DNA from: Cristatella mucedo | Taxonomy: Eukaryota > Bryozoa > Phylactolaemata > Cristatellidae | Reading direction: 5' to 3' | NCBI GenBank assembly: GCA_009760855.2 | Contig: WPIO01000045.1 | Coordinates: 1,413,501-1,477,500, forward strand | Length of the DNA: 64,000 bases | Part shown: one piece after another, positions 56,691 through 64,000 of the stretch | How positions within the stretch are numbered: the stretch's first letter is position 1 | How the letters are laid out: the number at the start of each line of letters is the position of its first letter | Translations under genes and position numbers: made by a program | The notes under the pieces: generated by a model | The model's database searches: none | Seen by the model: only the letters and a program-made list of their open reading frames with translations | Told to the model about the DNA's origin: nothing

Positions 56691-57242
56691 CAGCAGCGAG
56701 CGAACGGCCTTGCGGCGACATTGCGCTTCCGACGCCATCTCGGGCTCCGAAACAGCGTGGAGCCTGTTCCGAAGCCGCCCGCGGCTAAGGCCGGTCAGGG
56801 TGCCCCGGATTACATGCAACGTCATTTTCTTAATAAATCTTTTAGCCAGAGTTAAGCCGACTACCAATATATCCAGCGTACTTGCTGAAATTGTTGTACT
56901 GCCCTCACAAGGCACCGCCTCTCTTCTTCAACTTCCTCGATCTCCCATCTACGATACTGCTGCACGACTCTCTCGCTCCTGGAGACGTCAGCATAGTTCT
57001 TGTGCTGTACAAGCCGCAGCTCATCGCTCACCGCAGAGCTCACACTGATTAAGCCTTCCATGGCAAGCCGAGACAGAAGCTCTTCCTCAGTAGCTTTAAT
57101 AAGCCATTTTCACCCTGTACCTAGATAAGAGATTACTGACAATCGTGTCCTGTGGATCTTGAACCAGTAATCGTGTGCTAACCTTTTGATTTCGCAATCC
57201 TCAGCAAAAGACCTAACTAGAAGGTATACCATTAAAGATTAT
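56691..57242. other. Unassigned segment
   Basis: Nothing recognised. Confidence 0.4.
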
Positions 57243-57365
57243 ATCTACGATAATAGTAGTAATAATACATTTGTATAGCACCCTCAGAGAACTGATGCTC
57301 TCTCTAGGCAATTTACAGATGCTGCATATAAAGTATTGCCAAATGTTTGGTGGTAACATCCGCGT
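57243..57365 (-). mobile_element. LINE-B2 3' end
   Basis: Minus strand ends GATGTTACCACCAAACATTTGG, GCAGCATCTGTAAATTGCC, AGAGAGAGCATCAGTTCTC and an ATT tail; the same UTR variant as 13505-13790. Confidence 0.8.
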
Positions 57366-58244
57366 CAGTGTTGAAACTCCTCGGTATACCTGGCCACTTT
57401 CGAATCTGTCGACTCACTTTCTGCTCGATTAGCTCTACTTGTAGAAACCTGTAGGATCAAGAGATAATGTGCATCATATACTGTTTAAAAACTACTGGAG
57501 GTGTAGGCATCCGGATACATAGGCAGGTGAAAGCGAGTGAAGCGACGTTTAGGACAGAATGAAGATATTGCGGTTCGATTCAATACTTGATAGGCAGCAA
57601 GTAAAGCTCTACCACTAGTAGTATGATGTTTCACCTACGCCGTTGACAGCAAACAGATGGACTGGTGAGGTTTGGGCCAGACGCCGACGACCCAGGGCAC
57701 ATGCTGGCAGTCTTTTGCTAAGGAAATATTTTAATCTATAAGCGATGTAAAAAATGTGTCAATTAGTTTGACTGTCGCAGTGATGTCTAAGCAACAGGTC
57801 CTGATTTGTGTACTCTTGTCTAAGCAGGTCATGAATTGAGCATCGTTCCTCAGCTGAATGTTCGGCCGACAATAAAGGCGATGCACTCATCCAATGAAAA
57901 AACGTTTTGGAAATGTGCGCCCAGTATAAGGGAAGAAGTGATGTCGGAGCGACGATATAGTTTAACCCTCGTTGTGTGCCCGACGACGAGCCGAGTGTGA
58001 CACCTGTCAATGCGGCGAATACGCGACGAGTTCTGCACCGACGCACAGAAGATAGCAACAAGGGCTGCTTTTTAGTCTGGCGATTTTTACACTTTGACGA
58101 TGTCGGCTCATTTTTTTGACTTCTTAAAAATTCAGTGGTTAACAATTGTAATATTTATCTTATTCCTCTGATCTCTCCAAATTAATTTGAAGCTGTTACA
58201 TGCATCGCCACAATCATCTACGCAGCGAAGCACCATTTGAGACG
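57366..58244. other. Unassigned segment
   Basis: No repeat recognised. A 128-codon minus-strand frame at 57759-58145 has no recognised domain. Confidence 0.4.
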
Positions 58245-59151
58245 AGGCTGATATATCCAACTTCAAGAACTTCCTTCGTGTCCACACGCGAAGGCTTAGA
58301 AAAGCCAGGCTTAGAAAAGCTTCTACTTTCTCTCGAAAACTGAACTCAGGCCAGTCAGTCTCAAAACAAGTTTATGAGACAGCGAGCAAGTTGCTTGCCA
58401 ACTGTGAGAGATTTCAGTTCCCGGATACGAACGGCCATCATGTGTTCAGCCCTCTTCAGTGAAAAAATTGCACATAACATCCGTGTCTCCTTAAAAGCCC
58501 TCTGATACTAAAGCAAGGGTTTGAGTTGCAATCTTGCAATCTACGACCATCTTTGAGAGATTTATCAAGGTTTCTGCATGCAAAGTGGCTACCCCAATAC
58601 AGACCAATTAAAAGAGATCTTTGTACCCTGAAGACTTTATCATTTCCCCTCTGTGGTCTTCACCTGCAGACAAACTTAATCTTGCCTAATGTTATCTTAA
58701 TGTAATCATAATCCTTAATCTTTCCTTTAATTTAATCTTGCCTCAGCTAAGATTTCAGATGCTTTTCCGGATAGCGCGGATGTTCCAAAGTCTTCAAATC
58801 CGCCATCATTAGACCGATACTTCAAAATTCTGGATTGATTCAGGGGTACTAGCAAACTATTGCCCAGTTCCCTTTCTTCCTTTTGGTTAAACATTCTAAA
58901 AGAAATGCTGCCACTAGGCAGCTTGTAGCAGATATTGTAAGAAGGAACTGTCAGAAAAAATTCAGTTGGAATTAAAGAGACACAGCTTCATGAAACTGCT
59001 CTCCTTGGTGCAACCAGCGGCATTTTTGGCAGCGACGACGGCGGTAAAATAACTGCCCCAGTTTGCTGTCTGTGTCTATCAGCGGTGTTTGACACAAGTG
59101 ATCACGATATCATGCTTCAATAATTGAGAACAGCGATCGGTCTGATGCAAT

Positions 59152-59438
59152 TATCTCCGTCTGTAACTCCACAAAGACTATGTGGGTGTCACGCCGGAGA
59201 GTTTTGTATAGCGCACTCACAGCCTAAGCGGCTTTCGGTTTGCATTCGGTTGCTAACAGACTTCATCTCATGCAACAAAGAGAAAGTGGGAAGCACTGCA
59301 GAGTCGGGTGATCAGTTGATGTAGCGAGTAACACGGAAGTAGCAGATCAGGCTGGTTGGAAAGGATGTGCTATAGTTGGCAGCAGGAGAATAGTTGCTGT
59401 TACGTCAGAACGGTGGAAGTGAGTTCCACCACAATCTA
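59152..59438 (-). mobile_element. LINE-A 3' fragment in the ancient LINE-A
   Basis: Minus strand: CACAATCTATG-side truncation, then the coding end and UTR to ATTATCTCCGTCTGTAACTCC. More diverged than its neighbour at 59442. Confidence 0.85.
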
Positions 59439-59441
59439 TGT

Positions 59442-59985
59442 ATGTATGTATGTATTTATCTCCGTCAGTAACTCCACAGAGTCATAAAGACCATGTGGGT
59501 GTTACGCAGGAGAGTTTTGTATAGCGCACTCACAGCCTAAGCGGCTTTCGGTACGCATTCGGTAGCCAACAGACTTCGTCTCACGCAACAAAGAGAAAGT
59601 GGGAAGCCTAGCAGAGTCAGGAGAGCAGTTGAGATAGTGTGTAGCATAGAAGTAGCAGTTTAGGACCGCTGAAAAAGATGTGCCATAGTCGGCAGTTGGA
59701 GAGTAGTTGTCGTTGCGTAAGAATTGTGGAAGCGAGTTCCGCAGTCTAGGACCTGCAGAGCAAAAGCTTCTGTCGCCGACGGTATTTAAGCGTAGGAATG
59801 GAACAGCTAATTTATTGTCCATACAAGACTTGAGGGCACGAGGAGGCTGAAACTGATGCAGCAATTCAGCTAGGTACGAAGGAGCCAAGCCGTGCCTGGC
59901 CGTTTGGGTCAGCGTAAGAACTTTGCTCTGCATCCATTCATCAACACGCAGCCTTCCTAGCTCTTTTAGCAAAGGAGTCACGCAT
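59442..59985 (-). mobile_element. LINE-A fragment with open C-terminal frame
   Basis: A 159-codon frame (59502-59981) encodes PLLKELGRLRVDEWMQSKVL, ARHGLAPSYLAELLHQFQPP, AGPRLRNSLPQFLRND and CECAIQNSPA. The UTR is followed by a TACA-type tail, here ATGT units at 59440-59456 on the plus strand. Confidence 0.9.
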
Positions 59986-60410
59986 TAAAGCCTCGCTGGA
60001 TGAGGCGCTGATGGGGTTCAAATCGTATTCTTTAGATTTTATTTAGTCAATGTCGTGTGGTGATCAAGTCTGTTCCTGCAGATAAGTCACCTGTGTAGTT
60101 CAGCAAGGGTCTGTTCTCGGTGTTTTGCTGTTCCCTACTTATAAGGAACCTCTTCTGGAAAAGTGATACGTGTCCGTGGCTTCGGCGATCACCTCTATGC
60201 TGACGATACGAGCGCCCGTCATTTAAAAACCATAATCATCTGTTTTGACTGTCAAATTGCCTGCCTGCCATGTAGAAATTTGATCCCAAAAGTCGGCCAA
60301 TTTGTAAAGCCAAACCGTGATAAAACCGAACTATGAATCATTGGACACCCTGAGTGTACTGCTAGATTAGAATTATATTTTATTTCAATGATGGTGCTGT
60401 AATGTGACCC

Positions 60411-61500
60411 GATAACTTCGCGAAAGAAAAATGCGCGCCGACAAAATTGCGCCGATAAAGTCGCGACGTCACAACCCTGTCGACTTAACCGCGCCGATAA
60501 ATTTGCGATCGACAAAAATGAGAGGGAAAGCGCAAGGAATAATAAAATTTTAATTAACTAGCGCCTAACGCTACGCAGCATTGAAATGTCATATCAAGTT
60601 TTAATTGAATCATATAATTTGAACGTCGATAAATTCGTGATTATAAAAACACAAAGCAAAGCGCAATGGAATCATTGTAGTAAACCTAATTAGCACACAG
60701 CTCTGCGCATTGAAATGTCGTATCGGGTCTCAAAATAAATAATAATATTTAATTTCAAGCTCAATGTTATTAGTCACTGCGTGCGAATAGTCCGTAAGAT
60801 CATGCCCATTATATGTCGGAAGGACCGCAGCGAGTCGTCTTGACACGTTGAACGCATTCCGACTTGCTCGCTGCCAGGCTGTGAATTCCGCGAGGTGCAC
60901 GACTTATGGTTAGTTCTGTCAAGTCTTGTTCACGATGGAAAAGGTTGAAAAATATGTAAACGGCAGGCTGATGACGAGCGGCATACGATTATAATGCATT
61001 ATGCCAACCTTCGACTGAATTATTCGTTCGAGGCAATCCATTGGCAAGGCGTCTTCGCGTGTTCCACACGGGGATAGAAAACAACGGCCTAGCGCGTGAA
61101 TTGAGTCGCTAACGAACAGCGTAAACGTCTTTCCATTAATTGTAAACATTCGTGAGATTGTCGGGTCTGCTCTTGTTCAGTTCGCCTAAAGCAAAACCGT
61201 CATCTCCCTGTGGAACGAAGCTGGGCGTAATCAACATCTTTTTGCATACAATTTAACGTTCTCGTCGTCTGGGCATACATTAGATAAACCTTCGTTTTGG
61301 AACAAAGCTCGGTTACTTACTATTAACACATGAATTTGATATAGCAGAATTTATTTTTTATTCTAGTGATTATATTGGCGCACATTTTTCGGCGCAATAT
61401 TTTCAATAATCAACTAGCGATTTTGTCGGCGCGAAATTGCCTATCGCAACTTTGTCGGCGCGCAACTGCCTATCGCGATTCTGTTGGTGAGCCGTTCTGT
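60411..61500. mobile_element. DNA transposon with inverted, subterminally repetitive ends
   Basis: The left end (about 60419-60454) reads TTCGCGAAAGAAAAATGCGC then GCCGACAAAATTGCG. The reverse complement of the right end (about 61445-61480) reads ATCGCGATAGGCAGTTGCGC then GCCGACAAAGTTGCG. The word GCGCCGA(C/T)AAA recurs several times near both ends. LINE-A sequence is interrupted between GCTGTAATGTGACC and TAGTCATACGC, so this is an insertion of about 1.1 kb. A 76-codon minus-strand frame (60919-61149, with MFTINGKTFTLFVSDSIHAL) has no recognised domain. Class unknown; I suspect a Mutator-like or related element. Confidence 0.7.
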
Positions 61501-62195
61501 AGTTTGGCTGTAGTCATACGCTTAGAATTTAGGTTTTTGGAAAAATTTTGAAGTTAAAAGGTTTCATCCGGAATACCACTTCCACAGCTAGTCATCGTCA
61601 CATTCAATCTGTGTCCAAGATTAGGATTCAGTTAACCATAGCAGCAGCTGGCTAAATATGTTACTCACTAATTCGCTAGACTAAACTACTGAATTCATTT
61701 TTGGCTGGGATATGAATAAAAAGCTCATTAAGCCTCTACAGCTGGTGTTGAGTAAGGTTGCAAGGCCAGTCAAACAATCCAGGATAGTCTGAAATGTGCC
61801 TCCATTGCTTTAGCAGCTGCGATAGCTCCCAGTTGATCAAAAGATACAAAGAAAATATTCTTTACAGACACACATGGCCTGCCAAAGCTTCAATTCTTCA
61901 TATCTAGCTGAACTGCTGCAACAGTTTAAGCCTCTTTGTGCCCACAGTATCATTTACTGAGAATACAGTTGCCGTTTCGTTCTTTGGTTTACAGCCTGTC
62001 GGCGACAGAATTTTCGCTACGCAAGTACCAGACTGCGGAGAGAGCTTCCAAAATTTGCGTTAAAAGACACATTCTTATCTCGGGCTGACATCTATTTAAA
62101 ATACTTTTCAGCAGCTCTAAACTGTTACTTCCTTTTCCTCGAATACCCTCCTGGCATAGCTAAGCTTCCCTCTTTCTCTTTCCTGCAAGAGATTG

Positions 62196-63459
62196 AGTTC
62201 GTACCTCCTGCGGTTAAGAAACTATCCCGTGGTGCTACTGCAGGGTAAGCTAGAAGACTAGAATAGCTGCGAGTCATGGCTTCAGAATCATGGCAACAGA
62301 ATCGTGGCTTGCAGACTCAGAAATAGGCGGTCTTGCAACGGAGAGTACAACTAGCAGCCTTAACTTACGACTCACCAGCTACTATTTAAACAACGCTACT
62401 GAATCAGCAATTATTTGCATTCTTCTTTTACTTTATACTTATTATACCCGTTACTTATACTTGTCCTGATAGCATAGACAGAAGAGGTAAATATTGCATT
62501 TTAAATGGGCCTGATTTACTTTATTTTAATGAGCGGTCGGTTACAGTCGGAGTTATGGAGAGTAGAGAGAAGTTTCATCGCTGTAGCTATGCTACAGATA
62601 AGGAAATTGAAATTACCATAGACTAGAAGCCTTCAAAATATCCACAATCGATCATCAGAAAGAGCTGTGGTTGTGAGCACTAAAGAAGATGCATTTTTTT
62701 CCGATTGGCAGCTATAGTCAAGCTTGGCTAAATGGCCACCCAAGGGACAGGCCAAAAGTATTGCATAGACAGAGTCGGCTCATATATACAAGTACCAGTG
62801 CATATATGAGTGCAGTAGACAAAGCCCGGTCGCACCAACCACGTTAAATGCGTTGTACCAGATTATACAGAATACAAAAAAGCATTGCAGCTTCAGATTT
62901 ACTTGACCAAAGAATAAAACCAGCTTTCAAGTAAAATATTATGTAATTCTTTCGAATTGCGATCTCGTGCTTTCATGCCCGCACTCATTAGCCAGCTCAC
63001 GGGGCTTTATAATTCCATGATAAACTTAAATACGCATCAGTGTAATGCCAATTCAGGCAGAAATTCCGGGCACTCTACAGTTTTCCACAACACTTGGGTG
63101 TTGACTCGAATACATCTCTTGCATTTTCCTCATCTGATGCATACGAAAATACCATTTTCCACGATCCTAACTAACTCTTGGGTAGGTCTACTGAAGTCGA
63201 TTGAAGTCTTGCCAATGTCGATGCTACTTTACATCTAATTCTAATTTTCATCGGGTTTACTTGCTGCATTCACTTAATGACACAAATACTGCGTGGTATT
63301 CTTTGTAGAAAAACTAGCCATTTTGTTGGTTGACATGGTTGTTTAAATCAATGGATATTTGTGATTTACCATGCCAAAGGAGTGCAAGAATTGGCATATG
63401 TTCTGCTACAATCTGGAGGAGATTCTCGACAAAAGAGTAGCGGCTACCGATTAGTACAT
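62196..63459. other. Unassigned AT-rich segment
   Basis: About 1.2 kb shows no recognised repeat and only short frames (62957-63238 plus strand is the longest, no domain). It may include the upstream part of the transposon-like gene that begins near 63460. Confidence 0.4.
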
Positions 63460-64000
63460 TAATCACACAGTAATATACTTTGCCTACTTCGGATCCAAAC
63501 TGGAAAATCAGGACAAGACATGGACACCAGGTATGGTGTGCAAGCCGTGTGTAGAAAATTGAGACAATAGTTTAAAGGTCAAAACAAATGTGTGTCGCTG
63601 GGAGTACCGATGATTTAAAGAGAAAGAACTGACCATGCTTCCGATTGTTATTTCAGCATCACTAACGTGCATGGGTTCAGCAAGAAGAAAAAGCATACAA
63701 TTGAATGTCCAAATCTAACATCATCAGCAATGCGACCTGTACCGCGTAGTGAAGAGTTGACAGTTCCTGTTCCAACTGTTACACTTGACGATATATTGGC
63801 TGAAAATGATTCAAGTTCAACTGAAAGTTACTTTGATCAGAAATATGATGCTTTTGATGTTCCAGCACAGACACACATGACGCAAGCTGATTTCGATGAC
63901 TTAGTGAGAGGCACTGACCTGCCAAAAAAGTCGGCTGAAGTCATATGTTCTAGACTAAAAGGGAGAAATTTATTTTCGCCAGGTACTACATTTTGTGGTT
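63460..64000 (+). pseudogene. Transposon-like protein with DCYF motif, broken, runs off the window
   Basis: Two frames read as one protein with a frameshift at about 63557: YFAYFGSKLENQDKTWTPGM and VCKPCVE, then FKGQNKCVSLGVPMI, stop, RERTDHASDCYF, FSKKKKHTIECPN, SAMRPVPRSEEL. After a low-complexity stretch it continues DFDDLVRGTDLPKKSAEVIC and SRLKGRNLFSPGT. From memory, this order (KxCxxC, GVPMIWREP, DCYFC, YPN..SAxRPVPH, LVRDLxLPKxxAExLxSRL) is that of a large multicopy family of uncharacterised proteins in cnidarians, arthropods and fishes. Stops interrupt it at the expected W of MIWRE and at RQ*F. It continues past 64000. Confidence 0.72.

Larger units (their letters stand above)
58245..62195 (+). 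mobile_element. Ancient LINE-A-related copy in three pieces
   Basis: Piece 1 (58245-59151) matches the linker and early RT of the 48-50 kb copy: ACTTCCTTCGTG, GAAAAGCCAGG, GTTTATGAGACAGCGAGC, and GGTGTTTGACACAAGTGATCA for block A. Piece 2 (about 59986-60410) covers block B to the YADD box, where 60193-60210 reads LYADDT. Piece 3 (about 61501-62195) covers TTCCACAGCTAGTCATCGTC through the C-terminal end. Many stops and indels make it the oldest LINE-A here. Two reversed LINE-A inserts separate pieces 1 and 2, and a DNA transposon separates pieces 2 and 3. Confidence 0.82.

Noticed and set aside
56305-57048. 247-codon open frame
   Set aside because: No recognisable domain, competing frames on both strands, and GC-rich context. 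Only the segment at 56441-56690 in another frame is kept, as a tentative remnant.
57759-58145. 128-codon minus-strand frame as a gene
   Set aside because: No domain, no splice or promoter support, and composition similar to random AT/GC-balanced DNA.

Overview
The window is intergenic or intronic DNA from an animal nuclear genome. It is dominated by non-LTR retrotransposons, tRNA-derived SINEs, DNA transposon remnants and long microsatellites. Non-LTR elements of the CR1/L2 superfamily, Pol III type SINEs, hAT-like and pogo-like elements, and CA, GA, CAG and GGCA tracts up to about 220 bp all point to a metazoan. CpG dinucleotides look common, which fits an invertebrate or an early-branching chordate better than a mammal, but I cannot name the species. 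I found no intact host protein-coding gene, no rRNA and no free-standing tRNA gene. Most long open frames are shadows of microsatellites, GC-rich tracts or retrotransposon debris.

Four repeat families account for most of the recognisable sequence. LINE-A is an L2-like non-LTR element whose 3' end carries a short ACATT repeat; the longest copy (about 47990-50906) has an AP-type endonuclease, a reverse transcriptase (RT) and the C-terminal domain. LINE-B is a related L2/CR1-like element whose 3' end has an 8-bp-stem hairpin followed by an ATT repeat; it occurs about 30 times, mostly 5'-truncated. SINE-1 is tRNA-headed and has a palindromic segment next to its B box. SINE-2 is also tRNA-headed, but its 3' end is a close match to the LINE-B hairpin, so it probably borrows LINE-B machinery.

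Layout: 1-3200 holds LINE-A and LINE-B ends and CT tracts. 3.6-4.9 kb is LINE-B nested in LINE-B. 9.1-10.85 kb is a LINE-B copy split by a reversed LINE-A. 11-14 kb is microsatellite-rich. 14.8-18.5 kb holds degraded LINE-B. 18.9-19.8 kb is LINE-A. 20.9-24.3 kb has nested LINE-B and SINE-1. 25.4-28.7 kb has a SINE-2 pair, then GC-rich DNA with CCAAT-bearing inverted repeats. 29-34 kb has a pogo-like remnant and LINE-B. 35.5-36.6 kb is a second GC-rich island. 38.36-39.79 kb is a SPIN-like hAT element split by a LINE-B. 40.28-41.21 kb is a pogo-like element inside a compound microsatellite, itself carrying a LINE-B. 42.8-44.2 kb is a LINE-B RT with an 81-bp in-frame duplication. 48-50.9 kb is the near-complete LINE-A. 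54-56 kb is a stack of LINE-B, LINE-A, SINE-1 and SINE-2. 58.2-62.2 kb is an ancient LINE-A split by two reversed LINE-A copies and by a roughly 1.1 kb DNA transposon. 63.46-64.0 kb is the broken start of a transposon-like gene with a DCYF motif that runs off the window.

The value of the window lies in its insertion chronology. LINE-A sits in LINE-B, LINE-B in LINE-A, LINE-B in LINE-B, LINE-B in hAT, LINE-B in pogo, SINE in LINE, and DNA transposon in LINE, often with readable target-site duplications. No copy with a readable RT active-site box is intact in this window, so any current activity must come from elements elsewhere.
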